Of a stretch of 64,000 nt of DNA, positions 1 to 9,430 are shown in pieces; within the stretch, counting starts at the first letter, position 1, and every line of letters begins with the position of its first letter. The position numbers and the translations under genes were made by a program. Under the pieces are notes generated by a model. It was not told the origin of the DNA and did not search any database. It was given only the letters and a program-made list of their open reading frames with translations. The DNA is taken from contig NZ_CP127409.1 in NCBI RefSeq assembly GCF_030291135.1, positions 1,798,001 through 1,862,000 of the forward strand. The letters are read 5' to 3'. This DNA comes from Rhodanobacter thiooxydans (GTDB lineage: Bacteria; Pseudomonadota; Gammaproteobacteria; Xanthomonadales; Rhodanobacteraceae).

Positions 1-576
1 GCCGAATGGCCGAACATCCAACGCATCATGGCCTCGTTGGGTCAGAAGGATGTGACCCAGGCCACGATCATCCGAAAGCTGAGCAGCTACGCCCGGCAGA
101 ACCAGACCAAGAAGGCCCTGTGGGAACTGGACAACATCTACCGGACGCTCTACATCCTCGATTTCATCGACGATGTCGGCTTGCGTCAGAGCGTGCAGAA
201 GGCTCTCAATCGAGGGGAGGCCTACCATCGCTTCCGCCGCGCGATCGCCTACGTCAACAGCGGGAAATTTCGCGTGCAAACCGAAGCAGAGCAGCAGATC
301 TGGAACGACTGCTCGCGCCTGATAGCCAACGCGATCATTTACTACAACACTGCCTTGCTGTCTCGCATTTATGACCAAAAGCTCGCTGCGGGAGACGAGG
401 CCGCCATCGAAATACTCAGAGGCATGTCACCGGTGGCTTGGCAGAACATCAATTTGTTCGGCACCTTCGAGTTCAGTCCTGGCGAGACGAGGGTTGACCT
501 CGATGCGTTAGCCGCGCGCTTGGTGGACTTGGTCAACTGGAACCAGTCGATAGATGACCTCATGATCCCGGAATAG
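1..576 (+). CDS. tnpA: Tn3-family transposase, C-terminal fragment (cut by window edge)
   Basis: The reading frame is open from base 1 and ends in TAG at 576, leaving the last 191 residues of a much longer protein (full Tn3 transposases are about 1000 aa). The segment matches the C-terminal DDE domain of Tn3-family TnpA: KDVTQATIIRKLSS, the ALWELDNIYRTLYILDF stretch, LNRGEAYHRFRRAI and the asparagine-rich NAIIYYNT region. These enzymes carry out replicative cut-and-join at 38-bp terminal inverted repeats. I could not find a convincing terminal repeat in the 270 bases after the stop, so the element's right end is undefined. Base composition is less GC-rich than the next genes, consistent with acquired DNA. 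Family assignment is firm; whether the element is intact cannot be judged from this window. Confidence 0.9.
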   Translation, partial: AEWPNIQRIMASLGQKDVTQATIIRKLSSYARQNQTKKALWELDNIYRTLYILDFIDDVGLRQSVQKALNRGEAYHRFRRAIAYVNSGKFRVQTEAEQQIWNDCSRLIANAIIYYNTALLSRIYDQKLAAGDEAAIEILRGMSPVAWQNINLFGTFEFSPGETRVDLDALAARLVDLVNWNQSIDDLMIPE

Positions 577-846
577 GCTAGAATTGATCGTCAACATATT
601 GATGTGAAAGCTATTTTATACTATCGGGGGATGGGCACAAATAGCCACATACCAGCCTACATCCGTCGCGATATCGAAGGAGTTGCCCGGCACCGCGCGC
701 AAGGTTCACAGGCTTGCGGATGGAAGTTTTTATCTTGCTCTCGAACATCGCAACGCCAAAGCCGCGATATCAGCGCGTTGCAGGCCGGCTCAAACTTGCA
801 ACGGCGGAGGCTTCAACCCCGACCGCGTCGAAAAACGCCGGTCGCC

Positions 847-2001
847 CTACTCCGCCGGCCACTGCACGTGATCCATCCAGCCGTGTTCCTTCTCGAACAC
901 CTGCTCGATCTCGCGCGCGATGCGGTCGCCGATGGGCGTGACCGGTTTTTCGGCGGCGAAGCGGCTGACCTGCGAGCTCGACTTGCCCAGCATCTCGGCC
1001 AGTACCACCATGCCGCCGGAACGCCGGCCCTGGCGCTCGGCCTCCTCGCCCAGCTGCGCCACCAGCAGGCGCACGTTGCGGTGGCGCACCTGCTTGATGT
1101 CCATCTGCTCGACCAGCCGGCGCCAGCGACGCTCGCTTTCCACCAGCGCCTGTTCGGTATGCCGGCGTTCGGTCACGTCCGCGGCGATACCGACGAAGCG
1201 CGGCGCCGACCCGGCCACGGTGATCGCCCTGCCGCGCACGGCGATCCAGCGGATCTCCCCGCTGCGCGGATCCACCCGCCGGTATTCCCGGTAGGCCAGC
1301 CGATGGGTGGATTCCATTTCACTGGCGATCGAACTGTGCCGGTCGTCCGGGTGGACCAGGCTGTTCATCAGCGCGGCCGTGACCGGCACCTCGTCGTCCA
1401 GCCTCCAGATGCGGCGGAAAGCGCCGGAAACCTCGAACCGGCCGCTCTGCGGATACAACTCGAAAATGCCCACGCCGCCGGCCTCCTGGGCGATCGACAG
1501 CCGTTGCGCGGACTGGAACCGTTCGGTGGTGTCCTTGACGATGGCCAGCACGCCGACCGGAAGGCCGGCCGCATCGACCACCGGGCTGTAGTCGATATCG
1601 ACCCAGCGATCCTGCGGCCGGCCAGTCTGCCACAGCACCAGATGCTCATTGCGGTAGGCGAGCGTGTGGCCATCGAGCACCTGCTGCACCGCATGCTGGC
1701 GGAACTCAGCCAACTCCGACCAGCTGTCGCGAATGGTCCTGCCCAGCAACTGTGGATGGCGTGATCCGGCCAGCACGGCGTAGGCATCGTTGTAGATCAT
1801 CCAGCCTTCCCGCCCCCACTGCAGCGTCATCGGCACCGCCGAACGCAGCATCAACGCCACCACCGCGCGCAGGTGCTCCGGCCACTGCTGCAACTCGCCC
1901 AGTCCCGTGCCGCGCCAGTCGAAGGCGCGGATCAGTCCGGCCAGTTCGGAGCCATCGGGAAGAAAGGCCAGCGTGCCGGATCCGGTTGTTGGTTCAGTCA
2001 T
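847..2001 (-). CDS. PAS-PAS regulator with C-terminal HTH-like domain
   Basis: 384 aa from the ATG at 2001; a GTG at 2112 in the same frame would add 37 low-complexity residues, so I prefer the ATG. Residues ~20-165 are a PAS domain with the DW..T.LG...QWP lead and a WMIYNDAYAVLAG core typical of PAS sensor kinases. Residues ~185-290 form a second PAS with the usual FVGIAADVTERR exit. No histidine kinase, GGDEF or EAL domain follows. The last ~85 residues (RNVRLLV..LG, LAEMLGKSSSQVSRF, IGDRIAREIEQ, EHGWMD) resemble the helix-turn-helix and IGD.AR.IE..GWMD signature seen in Cro/C1-type repressors. I infer a one-component cytosolic sensor that binds DNA directly. The ligand is unknown. Confidence 0.72.
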   Translation of the reverse strand: MTEPTTGSGTLAFLPDGSELAGLIRAFDWRGTGLGELQQWPEHLRAVVALMLRSAVPMTLQWGREGWMIYNDAYAVLAGSRHPQLLGRTIRDSWSELAEFRQHAVQQVLDGHTLAYRNEHLVLWQTGRPQDRWVDIDYSPVVDAAGLPVGVLAIVKDTTERFQSAQRLSIAQEAGGVGIFELYPQSGRFEVSGAFRRIWRLDDEVPVTAALMNSLVHPDDRHSSIASEMESTHRLAYREYRRVDPRSGEIRWIAVRGRAITVAGSAPRFVGIAADVTERRHTEQALVESERRWRRLVEQMDIKQVRHRNVRLLVAQLGEEAERQGRRSGGMVVLAEMLGKSSSQVSRFAAEKPVTPIGDRIAREIEQVFEKEHGWMDHVQWPAE

Positions 2002-2130
2002 GCAGGCCAGCCGTGGGAGTGGCGATTGGTGCGGGGCGCGAACCATACCCTGATTCACGTGATGACTGCAGCGAAATGGCCCGGCGCCATCCAGCGCCGG
2101 GCAATCACTCACCAGCCGACGTAGGCCGGT

Positions 2131-3291
2131 TCACCCTTTCTTCTGTGACGCCGGTCTCGCCGGCCACGGCGCGGCGCGCCAGCAGGCGTTGTAGAAATCC
2201 TTGATGGCGTGTCGGGCGGGATAGAGCATGAAGGTGGTGCCGTAGCGGAAGGCGCTGCGCCGGCCGCCGACCCAGGCGCCGATGGACATGGACGAAAGCA
2301 GTCGCCCCAGCTCGGTGGGCGGCCAGGGCCGGCTGATCACCACGGCATCATCGACGACGCGCGCGGCACCACGCGGCGCGGCCAGCACTTCCTGGCGGTC
2401 GACCTCGAAATACGATCGCGTTTCGTGCGCCACGATCTGCCTGGCGCGGGTCGCCCCCACCAGATCGTACGCAGTCAGCGTCACGCTGCCCGGCCGGCAT
2501 TGCAGGACGAGCCGATGGTTGCCGTGGCGATTTTCCTGATGGAGTTCCAGGAAAGGCGCCGGCGGCAGCAGCCAGCTTTTCGTCGTCAAGGGAAGCCGGC
2601 CATTGTTGGCGAGGCCGGCGCGGGTCATCTGATCCGCGGTCAGCCAGATCGGCGCGTCGGCGGGTGACGGCGGCAGCGGCGCGAGCGCATCGAGGTCGAT
2701 GCCCATGTCCTTCAGGTACGCATCCGCCTCGCCACCCGCCGGCTGGCTCGGTGCATTGCTTGCGGAGCGGGGGCGGACCAGGCCGATGCGGTCGCTGCCA
2801 GTGGGTGCCCACCGGTAAAGGCCGCCGAAGTAGGCATAGGCACAGGCACCACTGCAGACGGCCGCTTTCACGCCACGATACCCACCCCGGCGCTTGCGCA
2901 ACGGCGTACCGAGATGCGTCGTCATCGAGCCGGCGCGGAACAGCCGTCCCAGCGCCATGCCGGCAGCCGGCTCGCCCTGCGAGGAATTCAGGTAGATGTC
3001 GGACCCGGGCGGAATCTTCCCCGACTTCAGCAACGCCTCGAACCGCTGCGGCGCGTCGGCGTCGATCACGCCATACAGGTGGACCTGCGGCGCCCCGGCT
3101 ATCGCCACCGTCATGCGGTCGTCCTTGACCTGGATGGCCATACGCGGCGGGGTGGCGTCCCCGTCGCTGCGCACCATGGCGCCATCGGCATGCGCCGCGC
3201 CGGCGCAAGCGAGCAGCCACAAGCCACAAAATGCGGCGTGCGAAAGCGATCTGCTACCGCGCGCGGTGTTTTTGGATTTGCCGTATCGCAC
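2131..3291 (-). CDS. Exported protein of ClpP/crotonase-like fold (COG3904-like)
   Basis: 386 aa from a GTG at 3291, preceded by GGGAGC. The N-terminus has basic residues, a hydrophobic stretch and an AHA-D cleavage-like site near residue 36, so it is predicted to be Sec-exported. The central part has the order found in periplasmic Clp-like proteins: a beta-strand LYGVIDADAPQRFEALL, then a GEPAAGMALGRLFR helix, then AAVCSGACAYAYFGG, where SGACA sits at the position of the serine in ClpP/SppA-like enzymes. The C-terminal ~150 residues are not recognised. Catalytic activity is not certain. The preceding gene on this strand is far away, so it is probably monocistronic. Confidence 0.55.
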   Translation of the reverse strand: MRYGKSKNTARGSRSLSHAAFCGLWLLACAGAAHADGAMVRSDGDATPPRMAIQVKDDRMTVAIAGAPQVHLYGVIDADAPQRFEALLKSGKIPPGSDIYLNSSQGEPAAGMALGRLFRAGSMTTHLGTPLRKRRGGYRGVKAAVCSGACAYAYFGGLYRWAPTGSDRIGLVRPRSASNAPSQPAGGEADAYLKDMGIDLDALAPLPPSPADAPIWLTADQMTRAGLANNGRLPLTTKSWLLPPAPFLELHQENRHGNHRLVLQCRPGSVTLTAYDLVGATRARQIVAHETRSYFEVDRQEVLAAPRGAARVVDDAVVISRPWPPTELGRLLSSMSIGAWVGGRRSAFRYGTTFMLYPARHAIKDFYNACWRAAPWPARPASQKKG

Positions 3292-3509
3292 TACTGCTCC
3301 CGCCGTTCAGACCATGAAGTGTCGAAGCCGCAGGATGTCCTGCAGGTGAACGCGAGATCGTGCCACGGGAAACCTGATGAATACGCGCAGCGGCTGGCCG
3401 GCGCGTACAGGTCGTGAAATGGCGCGGCCAGCTTGACGGTGCCAAGCTGGAGCCGGAACATCCGCTGGCAACGGTTTGCCACGAACCACACGGCCAGGAA
3501 GCTCCATTC

Positions 3510-4067
3510 ATGCGCACCCATGGCACGCTGACCCAATGGAATGACGATCGCGGATTCGGCTTCATCGAGCCGACAGTGGGCACCGGGGAAATTTTCGTGC
3601 ACATCTCCGCCTTCCCGCGGGACGGTATCCGCCCCCGCATCGGCGAACTCGTCTCCTTCGAGATCGAGCTGCGCAGCGACGGCAAGAAACGCGCGCTACG
3701 CATCATGCGTCCCGGCAGCACCGCCACACCGCGTCGCGCACGCCGCACGAAACCGGCGGCAACCCGCCAGGGTCCGTTTGCCGCCATCGCCGGCTTGCTG
3801 ATGCTGGCTGCCATTGGCTGGTACGGCTACTCGCGGCTCGCAACGGACCGCACCCAACCACCTGCTCCGGCAGCGCATGCGATCCAGGCACTGCCTGCCA
3901 CGCCCGCGCCAACCTTTACCTGCGACGGTCGCACCCGGTGTTCCCAGATGACCTCATGCGCCGAGGCTACCTTTTTCCTCAAGCAGTGCCCCGGCACACA
4001 GATGGACGGCGACGGCGATGGGAAGCCTTGCGAAAGTCAATGGTGCGACGGTAGTTGGGCTGATTGA
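3510..4067 (+). CDS. Cold-shock domain / transmembrane / Excalibur fusion protein
   Basis: 185 aa from the ATG at 3510, chosen because CAGGAAG lies just upstream and the cold-shock domain begins immediately. Residues 1-68 are a cold-shock nucleic-acid-binding domain with RGFGFI (14-19) and IFVHIS (28-33), the RNP1 and RNP2 motifs. A basic linker follows, then one membrane segment at ~89-108. Residues ~137-180 are an Excalibur-type module with six cysteines and the calcium-loop-like DGDGDGKPCE. The N-terminus is expected in the cytosol and the Cys-rich domain outside. CSD-TM fusions are common in proteobacteria; the Excalibur tail is less usual. Role unknown. Confidence 0.75.
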   Translation: MRTHGTLTQWNDDRGFGFIEPTVGTGEIFVHISAFPRDGIRPRIGELVSFEIELRSDGKKRALRIMRPGSTATPRRARRTKPAATRQGPFAAIAGLLMLAAIGWYGYSRLATDRTQPPAPAAHAIQALPATPAPTFTCDGRTRCSQMTSCAEATFFLKQCPGTQMDGDGDGKPCESQWCDGSWAD

Positions 4068-4196
4068 CGAACGCTACGGGATCACGCCACGACCGTCGGG
4101 TTAAGCAACTCTGATCCGGACGCACTCGGGTCGCAGCCACTTATCCCCCACCCCTGCCGCTGAAACATCGCCCGCTCCTTCCGTGGCTTCTTGCGC

Positions 4197-4620
4197 GAGG
4201 TGCAGCACGCCATCGTCGAGTGTTTTTGCTCCGGCGTCGGACGAAAGAATTTCGGCGTTACCCTTCCACACTCTGGCATCGGAGCAAAAAGCTCCGGTGC
4301 CCAGGCTTTTTGCTCGGGTGTTGATCAAAAAAACATCAATGTTGCCGTCCGCGACACTGCACGATGAGCAAAAAAGCATCACGCGTGGAGCCTGCAGCTT
4401 CAGCAGCGGAGCAAAAAGCTCCGACGCTGGAGCTTTTTGCTCCGCTGCTGGAAAAAAAAGCATCAACGCTGCAGATCGGCCGCTTCACCGACGGGCAAAA
4501 AAGCCTCACGTGTCGAGTTCTGAACTCCGGCATCGAGGAAAAAGCTCGACCGTCAAAGCTCGCCGCCGGGCGTGCGGAGCAAAAGACCTCGCCGGCGAGG
4601 CTCGGGGTACCAGCGTCGGA
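4197..4620. repeat. 42-bp tandem array with phased A/T-tracts
   Basis: About nine to ten degenerate units with core GGAGCAAAAAGCTCC-like sequence begin at 4239, 4281, 4323, 4365, 4408, 4450, 4492, 4535 and 4576, i.e. every 41-43 bases. A weaker unit may start at 4197. Each core has an A-run of 4-8; opposite-strand T-runs at 4223, 4307 and 4433 fall about half a period away. Because 42 is a multiple of 3, every frame reads as a 14-residue repeat; the + frame 4183-4728 stays open with K at repeat position 4 (SEQK, LIKK, DEQK, SGAK, AGKK, RRAK, HRGK, CGAK). No frame has a clear start or RBS, so I do not call a gene. The rest of 4068-4873 shows nothing else I can support. Confidence 0.8.
4401..4450. 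repeat. Perfect 22-bp inverted repeat inside the 42-bp array
   Basis: Arms 4401-4422 and 4429-4450 are exact reverse complements around the 6-base spacer GACGCT. Each arm contains the unit core GGAGCAAAAAGCTCC. A shorter relative lies at 4282-4292/4305-4315 (11-bp arms). As RNA or single-stranded DNA this would form a long hairpin or cruciform. It does not end in a U-run and is not at a gene end, so it is not a simple terminator. Confidence 0.9.
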
Positions 4621-4873
4621 GCGGTTTGCTCGCGGATGGCCTGTGCCGGGCCGCGCCGAGGGTTTTGGCGACCTGTCCTCGAGACGCAAGAAACGGAGTG
4701 CGTGACCGGCGCGAAAAGCCGATCCTGATGCCCCCCGATGCTGCCGGCACGCCTTCCGGCACAGGCGCCGGACGCCGCAATGGCGTGTGATGCGCAGCCG
4801 GCATGTAACTCCGCGAAAAACGCGGACGATGGCCGGCGCCGAACCGTTTTCGGACCACGACGCGAGACCGCCC

Positions 4874-5896
4874 ATGACGACGCACCCGGCAGCCACTCCG
4901 ACTCCGCACCAGCGCCGCCTGCGCCGGCTGGCATGGAGTCTGTCCTGCGCTGCCCTATTGCCGCTCGCTGCACGGGCGCAGGACACGCCACCCCCTGCTG
5001 CCATCGTGCCGCTGCCCGCAACGCCGGTACCGCGCCAGTCACAGGACGATGCCTGGTGGACCGGGCCGATGCTGGCGAACTCCGCCGCGACCCTGCCGCG
5101 CGGCCACGTGCTGGTCGAGCCTTACATCTACGACGTTTCCTCGCCGCATGCCGACGGCTACGGTTCGCTCACCTACCTGCTCTACGGCCTCACCGACCGG
5201 CTGACGGTCGGCCTGGTGCCAGTGCTGGGATATAACCGCGTGGACGGTCCCGGCGGCAGCAGCGGTCTCGGGCTGGGCGATGTCAGCGTGCAGGCGCAGT
5301 ACCGGCTGACCGAGGTGCCGGCAGGCAGTTCGCGTCCCACGGTCTCGCTGCTGTTGCAGGAAACCCTGCCGAGCGGCAAGTACGACCGGCTGGGCCGGCG
5401 CCCCGGCAACGGCCTGGGCAGCGGCGCGACCACCACCACGCTGCAGGTCAACACGCAAACGTATTTCTGGCTGACCAATGGCCGCATCCTGCGCATGCGC
5501 TTCAACGTGGCGCAGTCATTCTCCACGCGGGCGCGGGTCGAGGACATCAGCGTCTATGGCACCCCGGATGGCTTTCGCGGGCATGCCCGGCCGGGCCGTT
5601 CGTTCTACGTCGATGCGGCGTGGGAATACAGCCTGAGCCAGCGCTGGGTGCTGGCGCTGGACGTCACCTACCGGCGCAGCCACGGCGCCCACGTGCGCGG
5701 CTATGGCGTGGACGATGCGCAGTCATCCCCGCTACGCCTGGACGGCCGTTCCAGCGAGGCGTTCGGCTTCGCCCCGGCGGTCGAATACAGCGGGAGCCCC
5801 CGCCTCGGCGTGCTGTTCGGCACCCGCGTGATCACCGGCGGGCACAACACTGCGACCACGATCACGCCGGCGCTGGCGATCAACTACGTGCATTGA
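4874..5896 (+). CDS. Outer-membrane beta-barrel protein (MetA-pathway/transporter-like family)
   Basis: 340 aa from the ATG at 4874; in-frame ATGs upstream would add only non-conserved residues. After a basic N-terminus, a hydrophobic segment and an ARA-Q cleavage-like site give a Sec signal. The mature part is rich in alternating hydrophobic/aromatic strands: LVEPYIYDVSS, TYLLYGLTDRLTVGLVPVLGYN, a GLGLGDVSVQAQYRL strand pair, and it ends in the barrel-like ITPALAINYVH. The pattern resembles the 'putative MetA-pathway of phenol degradation' outer-membrane family (PF13557). That name does not imply phenol metabolism here. The substrate is unknown. Confidence 0.7.
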   Translation: MTTHPAATPTPHQRRLRRLAWSLSCAALLPLAARAQDTPPPAAIVPLPATPVPRQSQDDAWWTGPMLANSAATLPRGHVLVEPYIYDVSSPHADGYGSLTYLLYGLTDRLTVGLVPVLGYNRVDGPGGSSGLGLGDVSVQAQYRLTEVPAGSSRPTVSLLLQETLPSGKYDRLGRRPGNGLGSGATTTTLQVNTQTYFWLTNGRILRMRFNVAQSFSTRARVEDISVYGTPDGFRGHARPGRSFYVDAAWEYSLSQRWVLALDVTYRRSHGAHVRGYGVDDAQSSPLRLDGRSSEAFGFAPAVEYSGSPRLGVLFGTRVITGGHNTATTITPALAINYVH

Positions 5897-5925
5897 GGTC
5901 GCAGGAGAACCGGGCGGTTTGCCGC

Positions 5926-7020
5926 TCAGCCGAACAACACGCCGCCCGGTACCGTCGGCGTGCTGCGGACACCGGGGCGCTGGCCGTCCACGAAGGTGTG
6001 CAGGCGGCCGCCGACCACGGCAATCATCGGGCGTCCCGACAGGCGCATCGCGGGGAGCGCCGTCGGCGACATGGCGAGGCCGATCTGGTGCTCGGCCCGC
6101 ATTCGTGCGGTCTTGGCAGCGAACCAGGCTTTCGGGCCGGCCAGCAAGGTGCCCGAGGTGGACTCCGCCTGGCGCGAGTTCTCGATGGTCTGGCGCAGGT
6201 GGGCGAGGTGGTGTTCGTTGAAGGCCTCGCTCAAGGCTGCGGACTTGAACGGCGACGCGACGTATTCGTCCAGCAGGCCGCCCAGCGCGGCAACCACGCG
6301 CAGCGCGATCCGGCGGTTCGCGTGTTCCACGTGCGAGGCGCCGGTCGATGCCTGCCAGATGCCGTCGAGGGCATCGGCCAGGGCACGGCATTCCACCTGG
6401 TTGAGCGGGCGTCGTGCCAGCGGGGTGTGACGGCGGTCGATCAGCCATGCCTGGTCGATGGCCGGCAGTGCGTGCGAGCGACGCGCGACGCGGGCCCGCG
6501 CTTCCTTCATCGACAGGTTGTCGTCGGCGGCCAGCCGCAGCGAGAGCGCCTCCCGGGTCAGCGGCTGCACCCGCGCCGTGCCGTCCGCGCGATACCAGCG
6601 GCGGTATTCCAGCGTGGCCGGATGGAACATGCTTCGCGATGGCCGCAGCGTGACGCGCGCCTCGGCGGTGTAATCGAGCGAAGGGGCCATGGCCCGCAGG
6701 CCGGCGGCGCGGGCGGCCAGCACCCGGCCAAGCAGGATTTCAGCGACGACCAGGTGCTGGTGGTAGGCGGCCTGACGGTCGTGCTCGGCTCGCGGGAAGT
6801 AGACGAAACAGATGCGGGTCCTGTGGCCGGCGTTGCCAGGCCGGATGGCGGCTTTCGCGCCATGACAGCCCTGCCCGGCGATCCGGTGGCCGATCGGCAA
6901 CGCGCGATGGGCCGTGGGCAGGTCGCCCAGCAGGGCATCGGCGGATGGAACAGGAACAGCGACAGACTTGGCCGTGGCGGCTTCTTTCACTTGCATGCTT
7001 GCGGCTATCGACACACTCAC
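5926..7020 (-). CDS. Conserved-looking hypothetical protein
   Basis: I do not recognise this 364-aa protein. The GTG at 7020 is chosen because GAAGG sits seven bases upstream; an ATG at 6996 is the alternative. There is no signal peptide and no membrane segment. It is arginine- and alanine-rich and largely helical, with a central basic region (ARARVARRSHALP) and a C-terminal beta-like stretch (RPMIAVVGGRLHTFVDGQ) suggesting a small strand-rich tail. The gene converges on the barrel gene (29-base gap). Opposite-strand open frames over it are typical GC-rich shadows; the minus frame was chosen for its start signal and codon pattern. Confidence 0.55.
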   Translation of the reverse strand: MSVSIAASMQVKEAATAKSVAVPVPSADALLGDLPTAHRALPIGHRIAGQGCHGAKAAIRPGNAGHRTRICFVYFPRAEHDRQAAYHQHLVVAEILLGRVLAARAAGLRAMAPSLDYTAEARVTLRPSRSMFHPATLEYRRWYRADGTARVQPLTREALSLRLAADDNLSMKEARARVARRSHALPAIDQAWLIDRRHTPLARRPLNQVECRALADALDGIWQASTGASHVEHANRRIALRVVAALGGLLDEYVASPFKSAALSEAFNEHHLAHLRQTIENSRQAESTSGTLLAGPKAWFAAKTARMRAEHQIGLAMSPTALPAMRLSGRPMIAVVGGRLHTFVDGQRPGVRSTPTVPGGVLFG

Positions 7021-7302
7021 AAAACAACCTTCAATTGCTTGAGGACAGTTGCGACGCCCGACTCTGCCAGCGCTCGCCCTGCCCGGATACCACTCACACC
7101 GTCCCGCCTGGACGGCCACGGCGCCACTTTTGCATCACCCGTGCCATGAAAGTGTGCGCTGCCGCGCAATAATCGAACTCCGGGTCTGCTTGGAGCGGGC
7201 CGCACGCCAGGCACATCCGGGCGACATTTCCCGGGCCAGGCCGGAAAGCAGGCAAAATAGGCGGTTGGCGACACGCCTGCCCCGCTTCTTGCTCGACTAC
7301 GG

Positions 7303-8868
7303 ATGACTCTCTTGACCACCACGCCTGCCCCCACGCCCCTGCCCGACGACGCGGACGCCGCCCTGCTGGAACGCCTTCGTGCGGCGGCGGAGCTGCTGGA
7401 ATCGGTGGCGGCCGACCGCCAGCTGCTGGACCGGTTGCCGGCAGGCGACCGCCAGCGCCTGCACCAGGCGGTGGCGCAGGTCTACCACCCCGACCCGGTG
7501 GCGCGGCGGATCAAGCTGAAGGCGGCCGAGAAGGCACGCCATGCCAGCAAGGTCGAGGCCGAGGAAACGGTGCTGAACCAGACCGGCATCCGCACGCTGC
7601 GGCGCAGGCCGGTGTTCACCACGCCGAACGTGTTCGTGCCGAAGGGGTTCCTGCCGCGCGACGTCGCGCCCGAGGACGACGCCGCACAGCCGCGCGAGTC
7701 GGTCGAACCAAAGCACTGCTACGTGTGCAAGCAGAAGTACACGGCCATCCACTTCTTCTACGACCAGCTGTGCCCGGATTGCGCCGCGTTCAACTATGCC
7801 AAGCGCGGCGAGCTGGCCGACCTGCGCGGCCGCGTGGCGCTGCTCACCGGCGGCCGCGTGAAGATCGGCTACCAGGCCGGGTTGAAGCTGCTGCGCGCCG
7901 GTGCCGAGCTGATCGTCACCACCCGCTTCCCGCGCGACTCGGCGGCACGCTACGCGGAAGAACCCGACTTTGCCGAGTGGGGCCACCGACTGCAGGTCTA
8001 CGGCCTCGACCTGCGCCACACGCCCAGTGTCGAAGCATTCTGCCAGGAGCTGGTGGCCACCCGGCCGCGGCTGGACTTCATCATCAACAACGCCTGCCAG
8101 ACCGTGCGTCGTCCACCGGAGTTCTACGCGCACATGATGGAAGGCGAGACCGCCGCGCTGCACGAGCTGCCCGAGCACGTGCGCCGGCTGGTCGGCCATT
8201 ACGAAGGCCTGCGCGGCACGAACATCCTGCCCGAGGCCGGCACCGCGGCGAACTTGCCGGGTCTGACCCGCGCCGCCGAGCTGTCACAGCTGCCGCTGCT
8301 GCCGGAGGAACTGCTGGCGCAGAGCCACCTGTTCCCCGAAGGCCGGCTCGACCAGGACCTGCAGCAGGTCGACCTGCGCCAGCGCAACTCGTGGCGGCTG
8401 CTGATGGCCGAAGTGCCGTCGGTGGAATTGCTGGAGGTGCAGCTGGTCAACGCGATCGCGCCGTTCATCATCAACGCGCGGCTGAAGCCGCTGATGCTGC
8501 GCACGGGCGAGCGCGACAAGCACATCGTCAACGTGTCGGCGATGGAGGGCCAGTTCTACCGCAGCTTCAAGACCACCCGCCACCCGCACACCAACATGGC
8601 CAAGGCCGCGCTGAACATGATGACGCGCACCTCGGCCACCGATTACCACAACGACGGCATCCACATGAACAGCGTCGACACCGGCTGGGTGACCGACGAG
8701 GACCCCGCCGAACTGGCCGCGAAAAAGGTGCTGCAGGAACGCTTCCACCCGCCGCTGGACATCGTCGACGGCGCCGCGCGCATCGTCGACCCGATCATCC
8801 ACGGCATCAACACCGGCGAGCACGTGTGGGGCCAGTTCCTGAAGGATTACCGGCCGACGGATTGGTGA
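7303..8868 (+). CDS. SDR-family oxidoreductase with N-terminal zinc knuckle; catalytic Tyr replaced
   Basis: 521 aa. Residues 1-135 are helical and unassigned. C139-x2-C142 and C157-x2-C160 form a treble-clef-like zinc site. From residue ~175 a Rossmann fold starts with the cofactor loop TGGRVKIG (182-189), followed by FIINNACQT, the SDR NNAG-like motif. The catalytic serine is present (NVSAM, S412), but the YxxxK position reads T430-N-M-A-K434, so the proton-donating tyrosine is missing while the lysine is kept. The family is about twice the length of a classical SDR (~250 aa). Either another residue (Y419 or H429) acts, or the fold is used for binding rather than redox. The assignment to the SDR superfamily is firm; the substrate is unknown. 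Confidence 0.8.
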   Translation: MTLLTTTPAPTPLPDDADAALLERLRAAAELLESVAADRQLLDRLPAGDRQRLHQAVAQVYHPDPVARRIKLKAAEKARHASKVEAEETVLNQTGIRTLRRRPVFTTPNVFVPKGFLPRDVAPEDDAAQPRESVEPKHCYVCKQKYTAIHFFYDQLCPDCAAFNYAKRGELADLRGRVALLTGGRVKIGYQAGLKLLRAGAELIVTTRFPRDSAARYAEEPDFAEWGHRLQVYGLDLRHTPSVEAFCQELVATRPRLDFIINNACQTVRRPPEFYAHMMEGETAALHELPEHVRRLVGHYEGLRGTNILPEAGTAANLPGLTRAAELSQLPLLPEELLAQSHLFPEGRLDQDLQQVDLRQRNSWRLLMAEVPSVELLEVQLVNAIAPFIINARLKPLMLRTGERDKHIVNVSAMEGQFYRSFKTTRHPHTNMAKAALNMMTRTSATDYHNDGIHMNSVDTGWVTDEDPAELAAKKVLQERFHPPLDIVDGAARIVDPIIHGINTGEHVWGQFLKDYRPTDW

Positions 8869-8902
8869 GGCAGGCCGTTGCCGAAACGGCCGGACCGCAC
8901 AG

Positions 8903-8937
8903 CAGGATGCCCGATGCTTTCGGCACCGGGCATCCTG
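8903..8937. terminator. Hairpin between convergent genes
   Basis: Arms 8903-8913 and 8927-8937 are an 11-bp perfect inverted repeat (CAGGATGCCCG) with a 13-base loop. It lies between two convergent genes. No U-run follows on either strand, so it may be a weak bidirectional terminator or an RNA-stabilising hairpin. Confidence 0.45.
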
Positions 8938-9040
8938 TCACGGACGTGAACTTCAGCCTGCAGGATCGCAACCAGGCCGGATTTGCGTGGTTCCCCTGTG
9001 GATCCAGGAAAACCGGCGCCACTCCGGGCCTGTTCGCCGC

Positions 9041-9430
9041 TTACTCGTTGCCTGTGGATTGCGCGCAACCGCCCTGCGGGCAGGTGAAGTCGATATTGAT
9101 GCCGCGACCCACCACCAGCTTGACGTTCGACCGCTGCTCGACGGCGTGCCCGTCCTTCTCCAGCGTTACCGTATACACGCCAACCGGCAGTGCACCGAGG
9201 GTGTAGCGGCCTTTGTCATCCACCTTGACGTGACGATTGAGCCCGTTCGTGGTGCTCTTCGCGGTGATGGTCTGGCCTGCCGGGGCCATGCCAAAGACAT
9301 GCCCTGTAGTGGACTGCGCGTTGACCGCCACGGACCCGGCGCCGATGACGACCGCCAACACCAGGCTCCATGCCGGGAAACCGCGACGGCGCACGGAGCG
9401 AGGGTGCTCGATGTGCATGCTGTTGTTCAT
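9041..9430 (-). CDS. Small exported protein with carboxypeptidase-regulatory-like domain
   Basis: 129 aa. AAGGAT lies six bases before the ATG. Residues ~20-39 are a hydrophobic signal ending VNAQ. The mature part has the TTGHVFGMAPAGQTITAKSTTNG...KVDDKGRYTLGALPVGVYTVTLEKDG pattern of a transthyretin-like/CarboxypepD_reg beta-sandwich, the domain that precedes the plug of many Oar-type TonB-dependent receptors. Here it stands alone, with no barrel in frame downstream. Two cysteines near the C-terminus (CPQGGC) may form a disulfide. It may be a free-standing relative or a truncated receptor. The 444 bases between this gene and the next one contain only the inverted repeat listed below. Confidence 0.6.
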   Translation of the reverse strand: MNNSMHIEHPRSVRRRGFPAWSLVLAVVIGAGSVAVNAQSTTGHVFGMAPAGQTITAKSTTNGLNRHVKVDDKGRYTLGALPVGVYTVTLEKDGHAVEQRSNVKLVVGRGINIDFTCPQGGCAQSTGNE